NCBI RefSeq assembly: GCF_014647635.1
Contig: NZ_BMPO01000002.1
Span: 434,001 to 498,000 of the forward strand
Reading direction: 5' to 3'
Length of the DNA stretch: 64,000 nucleotides
DNA from: Pseudomonas matsuisoli
Lineage (GTDB): Bacteria > Pseudomonadota > Gammaproteobacteria > Pseudomonadales > Pseudomonadaceae
A model generated the notes under the pieces. It saw only the letters and a program-made list of their open reading frames with translations, did no database searches and was not told the DNA's origin. The translations under genes and the position numbers were made by a program. Shown piece by piece: positions 48,401-55,451 of the stretch (the stretch's first letter is position 1; each line of letters starts with the position of its first letter).

Positions 48401-51400
48401 TGCAGGATGTGCTGCGCGGTCGTGGCGTCAGCGAGCGGTTGCTCGTCGACGCGGATACGTGATGCTGGCACCGTCTCACGGATGCGTTGTTGCCCGTCTT
48501 CGCCCACCACCGCGCGCAGCATTTCGTGATGCGCGATCAGGCGATTCCAGGCTTGTTCAAGACGTGGAAGGTCGACGTCGTCCCCATCCAGCTCAACCAG
48601 ATAATGAGTGCCACAGCTCAGCGGCAAACCAGTGGATTGGCCGACCCAATAGGCGCGCTGCACTTCGGTCAGCGGAAAGGGTTCGTGACGGTTGGCCAGA
48701 TCCGGCCGTACCTGTGCTGTGGTTTCCTGCGTAGCGATCGCCTGGAGCTCGGCCGCGAAATCGGCCAACACGGGTTTGGCAAAAAGCAGACGCAGCCCTT
48801 GCGACGAACCTAACCCTTGCGCCTTCAACTCGGCGATCACCTGAGTGGCCAGCAGGCTGTCGCCACCCAGCTCGAAGAAGCGTTGCCGCCGCCCCACTCG
48901 GTCCACGCCCAGCAAGCGCGACCACAATGCCGCTACCTTCTGCTCTACCTCACCCTCCGGCGCTTCGAAGGTTTCAGACACGCGATGCTGCTCGCTAAGC
49001 AGGTGTACCAGCGCCCCTCGATCCACCTTGCCGTTGGCGCTCAAGGGCAGCGCGTCCAGCAGCACTATGTGGCTCGGGACCATGTACTCCGGCAACGCCT
49101 GCCCAAGGGTTTGCCGGAGTGCGGCGATACGAGCCGTCGTGTCGTCCGGCACCGGCGTTATCACCAACGCTGCGGCCAGGCTCGCCGGCTTGCCGACGGT
49201 GACGACCACGGCATGCTCGACGCCGGGCTGCGCTTTAAGCGCGGTTTCGATCTCGCCCAGCTCGATGCGATGGCCGCGTACCTTGACCTGATGGTCCTGC
49301 CGACCAAGAAACTCCAGCGTGCCGTCTGCCCAATAGCGGCCACGGTCGCCAGTACGGTACCAACGCACGCCATCGTGCTCGACGAAACGTTCGGCGGTGA
49401 GCGTCGGCGCACCGCGATAACCGTCGGCAACACCGCTGCCACCGATCCAGAGTTCGCCGGCTACCCAGTCCGGACAATCCCGACCTTGACCATCGACTAC
49501 ACGGTACTGCTGGTTGGTCAGCGGTTGGCCGTAGGGGATCGAGGTCCAGTCCTCTGGAATGGGATGCTCGACTTCGATGAAGTTCGACCAGATGGAAGCC
49601 TCGGTCGCGCCGCCCAGCGCGAACAACCGCGCCTCACTGCACGCATCCAGACGCGCCGGAAGGTCCAGGCCGATCCAGTCGCCCGACAGCAGCACCTGTT
49701 GCAGCGGCAGTGGATTTCCCTCGTTGGCCACCAGCAGCATGTCCAATAACACCGGAACGGAGTTCCAGACCGTCACCTGATGACGTTGCACCAGCTCGAC
49801 CCAGGCCGCTGCATCGCGCTGCTGGGCATCGTCGATCAGCACCAGCGAGCCACCCGCACCGAGGATGCCGAACAGGTCGTAGACCGACAGATCGAAATCC
49901 AGCGCGGAGACGGCAAGCCCACGGCTTCTGTCATCGATACGGAATCGACGGTTTATGTCGTCTATCGTGTTCGCCGCGGCTCGATGGGCGATCTGTACGC
50001 CTTTGGGCTCGCCGGTCGAACCGGACGTGAAGATGATGTAGGCCGGCGAAGCAGGGTCGACCTCAACAGGAGTCGTTAGCGGCGAATGATCCAGCGCCTG
50101 CTCCAGATCGATCAGCCGAACGCCGTCCTCATCGGCCTGCTCAGGGCGCTGCTCGCGGCTGCACAGGGCGAACTCGATTCCGGCTGTGCGATGAATCTTC
50201 GCGCGCCGGCTCGGCGGCTGACGCAGGCCGACCGGAACATAGCAACCACCCGCCGCCAACACACCAAGCACCGCAATCACCTGATCGACCCCACGCGGCA
50301 GGCTGACGGCCACTGGCGTACCAGGCTTAAGACCAAGCGTGACGAGGTAACCCGCTACCCGCCGGGACGCCATCAACAGATCGCCGTAGCTGAGCACATC
50401 GTCGCCGTCGATGAGCGCCACTTGATCCGCTCGCAGATCAGCCTGATCGAACAGCGGCTCGTGCAACATGCAGGGACGGCTGGAATGGGCGGTGTCGTTG
50501 ACGCAGGTCCGCGCGATGCGCTGCGCTGCCGGCAGCAGGCTCTTGGGAAGGACACTCCACTCGCCGGCCTGCCCGACCAGCCAGTCGATCAACCCGGTGT
50601 AGGCCGCGAACATGTCGTCGACCATCTCGGCCGGGAACAGGTTGTCCACGGCATCCCATACCAGCAGCAAACCGTCGTCCTGCTCGTAGACCTGATGGTC
50701 GAGCCAGACTTGTGGCGTCTGCGAAATCATTTCGTTCAGGCAACCGAGCACTCGACGCGTACGTTCATCTGTCAGCGGCGTGCCGAGGTTGCAGGCGAAC
50801 ACCACCGGTGCAGCCATACCATCGGTGAGCCCCTGCCGGGCCAGATCGCGCTGCACACTCACGCCCGAATAGCTCGCATGAGCCACGTCCGCATGCAGCC
50901 GGCTCTGAACCTGACGCAGGCGTTGGTCGAACGGCAATGCCTCGCTGAAATCACACTCCAGCAACAGCAGGTTGGTGAAGTCTGCGACCACGTCCTCGAC
51001 GCTCGAACTCGCCGTCTCCCGGTCGAACAGCGGGATATTCAGCAGGAAGCGCGGCTGGCTGCTCCAGTAGGCGATAACTTCGGCATAGGCGGCCAGCAGG
51101 ACGTTCGCGGGCGTCGCCGCGTGAGCCGCGGCACTGTCGCGCAACGCACGCCAGGCATCGGGCGGCAACAGATAACGCCGGCGCTTGAACGTGGGACGTT
51201 GCGTCAGGTCAGCATCGGGGCTCAATGGCAGGCCAGGCGCACCGGGCAGCGTGTTCAGCCGCTCCTGCCAGTAGGCTTTGGCACGCGCTTCATCATCCCT
51301 GCGGCGCTCCCGCGCATCGGCCAGATAGCGACCGAAATGCCAGCTCGACGGTGCACGTAAGGAGCGGGTATCACCCTCCTCGTACACCGTGGCGAGGTCC

Positions 51401-52152
51401 CGCAGGATGATGTTCAGGCTCTGCACATCGGCGACCAGCAAGTCGAGGTTCAGGTGCAGCCGCGTACGGCCTTCGTCCAGCAGGCTCAATTCCAATGTCA
51501 TGACCGTCCCTCGCTCGACCTCTAGCCGGCGATGGGAAAGACGGTCCCGTACCTTGTCGAGTGCGCATCTGGCGTCTGCCGCTGCCATCCCACGAAGATC
51601 ATGCAGGGAAATCGCCTGCGGACGTGTCTCGGCTTCGATCAGCTGTTCGCCGTCATCGGTAAAGCGTGCTCGCAGCATGCCGTGATGTTCGCGCAGCAGC
51701 TGCCAGGCGCGCGTGAGGCGCTGAACCTCGACACCCTGCCCGTCCAGTTCCAGATACGCATGGCAACCCACGCCGCCGAGTGACTGGCCGTCCTGCCGGC
51801 CGATCCAGTAGGCGTGCTGTACCTCGGTCAGGGGGAATGGCGCCGCAAGATCGAAATCGGTGATTGCCTCTGACTCGGGCTCCGGAGACGGCTCGGCCGA
51901 CACCGCAGACAATTGCGTCCACCAGGCGCCCAGCGTCGGTTGCTCGATCAGGCTCGCGAAGCTGACGGGCGCGCCCAATCGCCGCCAATGGCTCGCCAGC
52001 CGCATGACCGCCAGTGAATCCAACCCGAGGGAGATCAGATTCGCGTTGTCCGGGATTGGGCCGTCGGGCAGATCAGCCAGAGCCCGAAGGCGCGTCACGA
52101 CGTCGTCCCGGGTTAGCGGCATGGACGGTTCGGTGCGAAGAGGAGCACTCAC
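42397..52152 (-). CDS. Tri-modular NRPS: ArCP-(Cy-A-PCP)x3, all cysteine-specific
   Basis: A 3251-residue assembly line. An aryl carrier protein (Ser46 in LGLDSL) is followed by Cy1 (about 105-530; DLLVAD at 237-242), A1 (570-1045) and PCP1 (Ser1099). Then come Cy2 (1155-1580; DYMMLD at 1284-1289), A2 (1605-2090), PCP2 (Ser2143), Cy3 (2200-2625; NYLALD at 2330-2335), A3 (2655-3140) and PCP3 (Ser3191). All three A domains show the residues D,L,Y,N,L,S,L,I,W,K at the specificity positions, the cysteine code. Cyclisation domains turn each cysteine into a thiazoline. No epimerase, methyltransferase, PKS or thioesterase is present. The start is GTG, coupled to the ligase-synthase stop. Cy1 has FACN where Cy2 and Cy3 have FTST. 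Confidence 0.95.
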   Translation of the reverse strand: MSAPLRTEPSMPLTRDDVVTRLRALADLPDGPIPDNANLISLGLDSLAVMRLASHWRRLGAPVSFASLIEQPTLGAWWTQLSAVSAEPSPEPESEAITDFDLAAPFPLTEVQHAYWIGRQDGQSLGGVGCHAYLELDGQGVEVQRLTRAWQLLREHHGMLRARFTDDGEQLIEAETRPQAISLHDLRGMAAADARCALDKVRDRLSHRRLEVERGTVMTLELSLLDEGRTRLHLNLDLLVADVQSLNIILRDLATVYEEGDTRSLRAPSSWHFGRYLADARERRRDDEARAKAYWQERLNTLPGAPGLPLSPDADLTQRPTFKRRRYLLPPDAWRALRDSAAAHAATPANVLLAAYAEVIAYWSSQPRFLLNIPLFDRETASSSVEDVVADFTNLLLLECDFSEALPFDQRLRQVQSRLHADVAHASYSGVSVQRDLARQGLTDGMAAPVVFACNLGTPLTDERTRRVLGCLNEMISQTPQVWLDHQVYEQDDGLLLVWDAVDNLFPAEMVDDMFAAYTGLIDWLVGQAGEWSVLPKSLLPAAQRIARTCVNDTAHSSRPCMLHEPLFDQADLRADQVALIDGDDVLSYGDLLMASRRVAGYLVTLGLKPGTPVAVSLPRGVDQVIAVLGVLAAGGCYVPVGLRQPPSRRAKIHRTAGIEFALCSREQRPEQADEDGVRLIDLEQALDHSPLTTPVEVDPASPAYIIFTSGSTGEPKGVQIAHRAAANTIDDINRRFRIDDRSRGLAVSALDFDLSVYDLFGILGAGGSLVLIDDAQQRDAAAWVELVQRHQVTVWNSVPVLLDMLLVANEGNPLPLQQVLLSGDWIGLDLPARLDACSEARLFALGGATEASIWSNFIEVEHPIPEDWTSIPYGQPLTNQQYRVVDGQGRDCPDWVAGELWIGGSGVADGYRGAPTLTAERFVEHDGVRWYRTGDRGRYWADGTLEFLGRQDHQVKVRGHRIELGEIETALKAQPGVEHAVVVTVGKPASLAAALVITPVPDDTTARIAALRQTLGQALPEYMVPSHIVLLDALPLSANGKVDRGALVHLLSEQHRVSETFEAPEGEVEQKVAALWSRLLGVDRVGRRQRFFELGGDSLLATQVIAELKAQGLGSSQGLRLLFAKPVLADFAAELQAIATQETTAQVRPDLANRHEPFPLTEVQRAYWVGQSTGLPLSCGTHYLVELDGDDVDLPRLEQAWNRLIAHHEMLRAVVGEDGQQRIRETVPASRIRVDEQPLADATTAQHILHEAWAHERGEDELPHRLRAVRYAGNRCRIGVFFDYMMLDGFSIKRVLDELANLYTAPDQTLPELGLSFRDYVCQVAPNEAAVQRASDYWTERLPTLPPAAELPLAKDPQTLPVAHFSRRQAELTAPQWQRLRALASAQDVTPSVLLLTVYAVVLSRWNGGRAHTLNMTLFDRQPVHPDINRVLGDFTSLAPVVFQPRNDDDLRQMTRAMQQEVADALEHRERSSIWVQRALGRADAGANVALPVVFTSTLGLGGGLFETVAPGFPALVAGGLSETPQVWLDHQLYEYQGRLILTWDAVDELFPDGLLDDLFDTYQRRLHALCDSADGVTVDAGLPDEQARVRQRVNTTAAPDRPRALAADVFDRATVEPDCLALIAGEASISFGELADRALRVGGYLHAQGVTTGMPVAVSLPRGVDQVVAVLGVLAAGGCYVPVGLRQPPSRRAKIHRTAGIRFALCGRRQRRELADDDGVRLIDLEQALDHPPLAAPVPVDPSTPAYVIFTSGSTGEPKGVQIAHQAAVNTVDDINRRFGIGAESRGLAVSALDFDLSVYDLFGILGAGGSLVLIDDAQQRDAAAWVDLVQRHGVTVWNSVPVLLDMLLVANEGRSLPLQQVLLSGDWIGLDLPARLDACGEARLFALGGATEASIWSNFIEVEHPIPSEWTSIPYGQPLTNQQYRVVDAHGHDCPDWVAGELWIGGRGIADGYRGAPALSAERFVERDGVRWYRTGDRGRYWADGTLEFLGRQDHQVKVRGHRIELGEIETALKAQPSVEHAVVVTVGKPASLAAALVVAPAPENASAFLAELKRTLELALPDYMVPSDLMLLDALPLSANGKVDRGLLARELGEQRAIPETFEAPEGEREQQVASLWSRLLGLERVGRQQRFFELGGDSLLATQVIAELKAQGLGAPQGLRLLFAKPALADFAAELEVIAASDATPQVRPNPANRHEPFPLTEVQRAYWVGQSTGLPLSCGTHYLVELDGERVDLPRLERALNRLVGRHDMLRVVVGPDRQQRVLNSAEPCRIDLDAAPALDAQDAHERLRHAWSRHRTVLQQGPVLVLKAIRYGQQRCRLGLFLNYLALDGYSIKRLLNELALIYGDETCELPAIEIGFRDYVCQVSPAPQRVKCAEDYWRGRLEDLPPAAALPLACDPQTLPHVRFRRHSARLDAPLWQAIRQQAKAHGITPSVAVLAVYAQVLSRWSGGVAHTLNLTLFDRQPVHPDIDKVLGDFTSLAPVAYAPQVDGSLLAQARTLQQQIAEVLEYREVSSIWVQRERAKRVGAAAAALPVVFTSTLGIADSLFDQPLPPGFPDLVADGGLSQTPQVWLDHQMYEHQGALLFSWDALEELFPAGLIESMFASFVSRLEALATSAWDAPLKERLPTRQAAVRQQVNGTMQALESRALHETLFVQGRTQPQRVALISEDRALRFGELTERALRVAGHLVAQGVEAGTPVAVSLPRGVDQVVAVLGVLAAGGCYVPVGLRQPSSRRAKIHRTAGIELALCGREQWPELADDDGVRLIDLEQALDHPPLAAPVSVDPSAPAYVIFTSGSTGEPKGVQIAHQAAVNTVDDINRRFGIGAESRGLAVSALDFDLSVYDIFGVLGAGGSLVLIDDAQQRDAAAWVDLVQRHQVTVWNSVPVLLDMLLVANEGRSLPLRQVLLSGDWIGLDLPARLDTCGEARLFALGGATEASIWSNFIEVERPIPTEWTSIPYGQPLTNQQYRVVDAHGHDCPDWVAGELWIGGSGVADGYRGAPALTAERFVEHDGSRWYRTGDRGRYWADGTLEFLGRQDHQVKVRGHRIELGEIETALKAQPGVEHAVVVTVGKPASLAAALVVASSPADAAAYIDDLKQALGNELPDYMVPSYLSLLDGLPLSANGKVDRALVLRELQEQGAGAVVSAAPAAGLEAEIAQVWEHVLERTGIGRDDDFFAIGGDSLSATRIVVILQQRLGKEQLSLRVFYGSTPTIAALARHVQQRNPGVASAASDTSLYEEGVI

Positions 52153-55100
52153 TGGACGCCCCCTCCCACAACCGCGCGATGCTTCTTTGCCTCGACGGGT
52201 ACCTCAGTCTCCGCGACGAGGAAGCCTGACAGGCTGCTCAGTTTCTCCCGTGTTTCCTCAAGCTCACGCTCGGGAGTCGACTGGGCCACGATGCCCGCAC
52301 CGGCCTGCAACCAGGTGTCGTCGCCCTGGCGGAACAGCGAGCGCAGGACCAACGCGGCGTCCATCTCGCCGTCGCTGTCCACCATCAGCACACTACCGCT
52401 GTAAGGGCCTCGCGCGCGGCCTTCGTATTGGTGAATGGCCTCGATGGCCTGCCGTTTCGGAATGCCGGACGCAGTCACCGCGGGGAACAATGCTTCGAAC
52501 GCCTGCCATGCTGACGCACCGTCCATGAGCCGACCACGTACACGCGAGGCCAGGTGCTGCACCGATCCCCGCTCGCTGACGCCCATGAATTCAGTGACTC
52601 GGACAGAATCCACCGCACAGATGGGCTTCAGCTCCTCGACCGCCAACCTTACCGAGACCGCATGCTCGGCGATTTCCTTGACGTCGGTTTCCAACTGCCG
52701 ACGCAGGCGATATTGCTCTTCCGGGGTACGACCGAGCGCCCGCGTTCCGGCCAGCGGCTGAGTGCTGACCTCGCCCTTCGCGCTCACTTCGACCACCGTT
52801 TCCGGGCTGAAACCAAGCATCTGCAAGCTAGGCCGGTTGACCAGAAACGATCGCGCTGGAGTGTTGTGGCGGCGACCGTGCAGATAGGTTTGCAGCATAT
52901 CCACCGGCTGCGGCACGGGGACACGCCGGGACAGAATGACCTTCTCGTATCGGCCGATACGAATGTCTTCCACGGCGCGGGAGACGTTCTGCCGGTAACG
53001 GTCGGCGTCGTGCTCGGCAATGGTTGCGGCCATGTCGAGCGTGCGGACGGCGGGTCGCTCATCGACACCCCGACTTTGGACTCGGTCGAGTTCGCTGATC
53101 TGCCGAACCAGCTTTTCCAGTTCGGAGCTCTCTGTGCCCCGCAAGACGACATCGCCTGCGCGAAGGCGAACCTCCAGCCGGGGCACGACCAGCTCCAGCA
53201 ACGTTTCACCGGTCGCCGCGCCGGCGCCATGGAAATGATCGGCCAGCTCGAACATCGTGGAACCATAGGCACGCCAGCCATCGACACTCATCGCACCCAG
53301 TGCACGGGCCACATTCGCGGCGATATCCGGACCATCCCAATGGCGCGTTTCGCTGTTTTGCACCAGCGTCACCTGGGACGCCGAAGCCCGCACCGTGGCC
53401 AACCGGCCAAGCGCGACAAGCCATTCGCCGCCACGCTCGTAGATGACGTATTCCGTATCGGTGGATGCACGCACCAGTGCGGTCGCCAGCTCGATGGGAG
53501 TGGACGCGATGGTTTGTCGTTGCTCCCTGAAAACCGAACGCGTGTCTTTGGCTGGACCGAGGCGCGCGGCGAGTTTCTGTTTGTCGACCTTGCCGATAGG
53601 CGTCAGCGGCCAATGGCGGATGAACTCGATCTGGTCGGGGCACTTATAGGCCGGTAGACCTCGGCCGATCAGGAACGCCCGTAGATCGCTAACCCGCAGC
53701 GCCGGATCGGTGCCGATCAGAAACGCACAGCTGCGCTCACCCAGGCGCTCGTCGGGCACACCGACAAGGGCTGCGCTCTCGATCGCGGGGTGGAAGCACA
53801 GCGCTTCCTCGATCTCTTCGGTGGCGATCTTCTCGCCGGCGCGGTTGATCTGTTGCTTGATGCGGCCCTCCACCTGCAGATTACCGCTCGGGGTCCGACG
53901 TGCCAGATCTCCAGACCGGTAAAAGCCGTCTGGCGTGAAGGCACGGGCGTTCTGCTCGCTGGCCCGGTAGTAGCCGAGGATGGTGTAGGGACCGCGCGTG
54001 AGCAGCTCGCCGACCTCGCCGGGCGCTACGTCTTCGCCCCGTTCATTCACCAGACGGACTTCATCCAGCGGCGAGAGCGGCCGCCCTTGAGTGTGCAGAA
54101 CCTCGTCCAGCGGATCGTCCAACCGCGTGTAGCAAAGCAACCCTTCGGCCATACCGAAGACCTGCTGCAAGGCGCAGCCGAAAGCAGGCGTCACCTTCGC
54201 GGCCAGCACCGCATCACAACGGGCACCCCCTACCTGCATGAATGACAGGGAAGACAGATCGGTGTCGTCCCACTCTCGGGCCTCTACCCACAGCTGCACA
54301 ATCGGCGGCACCAGCGAAGTGAAGGTCACACGCTCCCGCGCGATCAGCGCGAAACATTCATCCGGGCCTGGCGTGTGAGCCAGCACGACCCGGCCGCCGA
54401 CCGATAGCGTGCCTATGATGCCGGGGCACGCAAGCGGAAAGTTGTGCGCAGTGGGCAATGCGGCGAGGTAGACGCTGGAGGCGTCCAGGCCACAGAGCTG
54501 CGCCGATGCTTCGGCGTTGTAGACGTAATCGGCATGCAACCGCGGGATCAATTTCGGCGTGCCGGTGGTGCCGCCGGAAAGCAGTAATAGCGCAACATCC
54601 CGTGCGCTCGGGGCGTCCAGGATCGAGGAAGGCGCGGCCTCGCCAAGACGGCGGACATCTGCCAGCGATTGCCCGGTTACCTGCGGGCCGATAACGGGTT
54701 GGCCATCCACAATCACATGACGCAAAAAGTCCCTGGGCGCGGCCACTCGCTCCGCCATCGTGGCGTAGTCGAAACCGAGAAAACGTTCTTTGACGATACA
54801 AGCCACAGGCGTCGCCAGATCACACAGCGCCTCGATGTCCTTCTCCCGTTGCGCGGGCATCGCAAGGATCGGCAATGCCCCAATGCGAAATAACGCAAAG
54901 CAGGTTTCGACGAAGGCAATCCCGTTGGGCAACTGCACCAGCACGCGTTCGCCAGCGTCAATGCCGAGGGCACGAAAGCCTCGCGCCAGGGCTTCGACGC
55001 GGTTATCCAGTTCAACGTAGGAAAGTCGCCGGTCCCCTTCGACCAGCGCGATGGCCGAGCCATATTGCGCGGCCCAGCGGCTCAGGCATTGCCCCAGCGA

Positions 55101-55175
55101 CAGGTTCTGCCAATACCCCAGGCGTTCGTATTCATCGCATAGCGAGTCGGGTCGAAAGGTGACGTCTCCGCTCAT
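52149..55175 (-). CDS. Fused salicyl-AMP ligase and salicylate synthase
   Basis: A 1008-residue bifunctional protein. The N-terminal half (to about 540) is an aryl-acid adenylating enzyme of the YbtE/PchD/DhbE type with LLLSGGTTGTPKLIPR and AHNFPLACPG (N245; C250 favours salicylate over dihydroxybenzoate). The C-terminal half (about 575-985) is an MbtI/Irp9/YbtS-type salicylate synthase: YEKVILSRRVPVP, GFSPETVVEVS, TQPLAGTRALG, ETDVKEIAEHA, TASGIPKRQAIEAI. It would turn chorismate into salicylate and load it on the ArCP. These activities are separate proteins in yersiniabactin and mycobactin loci. ATG 55175 follows AGGAG and was preferred to an upstream methionine. Confidence 0.93.
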   Translation of the reverse strand: MSGDVTFRPDSLCDEYERLGYWQNLSLGQCLSRWAAQYGSAIALVEGDRRLSYVELDNRVEALARGFRALGIDAGERVLVQLPNGIAFVETCFALFRIGALPILAMPAQREKDIEALCDLATPVACIVKERFLGFDYATMAERVAAPRDFLRHVIVDGQPVIGPQVTGQSLADVRRLGEAAPSSILDAPSARDVALLLLSGGTTGTPKLIPRLHADYVYNAEASAQLCGLDASSVYLAALPTAHNFPLACPGIIGTLSVGGRVVLAHTPGPDECFALIARERVTFTSLVPPIVQLWVEAREWDDTDLSSLSFMQVGGARCDAVLAAKVTPAFGCALQQVFGMAEGLLCYTRLDDPLDEVLHTQGRPLSPLDEVRLVNERGEDVAPGEVGELLTRGPYTILGYYRASEQNARAFTPDGFYRSGDLARRTPSGNLQVEGRIKQQINRAGEKIATEEIEEALCFHPAIESAALVGVPDERLGERSCAFLIGTDPALRVSDLRAFLIGRGLPAYKCPDQIEFIRHWPLTPIGKVDKQKLAARLGPAKDTRSVFREQRQTIASTPIELATALVRASTDTEYVIYERGGEWLVALGRLATVRASASQVTLVQNSETRHWDGPDIAANVARALGAMSVDGWRAYGSTMFELADHFHGAGAATGETLLELVVPRLEVRLRAGDVVLRGTESSELEKLVRQISELDRVQSRGVDERPAVRTLDMAATIAEHDADRYRQNVSRAVEDIRIGRYEKVILSRRVPVPQPVDMLQTYLHGRRHNTPARSFLVNRPSLQMLGFSPETVVEVSAKGEVSTQPLAGTRALGRTPEEQYRLRRQLETDVKEIAEHAVSVRLAVEELKPICAVDSVRVTEFMGVSERGSVQHLASRVRGRLMDGASAWQAFEALFPAVTASGIPKRQAIEAIHQYEGRARGPYSGSVLMVDSDGEMDAALVLRSLFRQGDDTWLQAGAGIVAQSTPERELEETREKLSSLSGFLVAETEVPVEAKKHRAVVGGGVQ

Positions 55176-55272
55176 GTTCGTTCTCCTGCCGTAGCCATCT
55201 TCTGGCCCGCCAGTTGCGGATAACCGACTCCTTTCGCAGATCACGCATCACCGGCCAGACCTCCTGGAGAAG

Positions 55273-55290
55273 ATGGTAATGATTCTCACA
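55273..55290. promoter_or_regulatory. Candidate Fur box of the biosynthetic operon
   Basis: On the minus strand this reads GTGAGAATCATTACCATC, a good partial Fur site of the GAGAATCATTA type. It lies about 100 bases before the ligase-synthase start and points to iron repression of the whole operon. Confidence 0.6.
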
Positions 55291-55391
55291 AACACAGATA
55301 CCCCGAGCGGACTCACCAATGACCCGGTCGGTATTTTTTGTCCTCCGCGACAGTGATTCGAGCGTTCTTTTTTGCGTAAGGAGAAATGAAA

Positions 55392-55422
55392 AAGGGGGAC
55401 AGATCTTGAATCTGTCCCCCTT
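55392..55422 (-). terminator. Terminator after the second TonB receptor gene
   Basis: A perfect 12-bp stem, AAGGGGGACAGA and TCTGTCCCCCTT, with a 7-base loop. On the minus strand it is followed by a T run. It lies 30 bases after the receptor stop codon. Confidence 0.85.
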
Positions 55423-55451
55423 CGGGATCGCTGGTGTCGTGCCCCCGCGGG

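Noticed and set aside
42397-52152. Repeated DNA blocks considered as CRISPR or tandem repeats
   Set aside because: They are about 3.1 kb apart and encode NRPS modules; no short spaced repeats were found anywhere in the window.
52554-53657. A 367-codon plus-strand frame opposite the salicylate synthase part
   Set aside because: Antisense shadow of conserved MbtI/Irp9 motifs.
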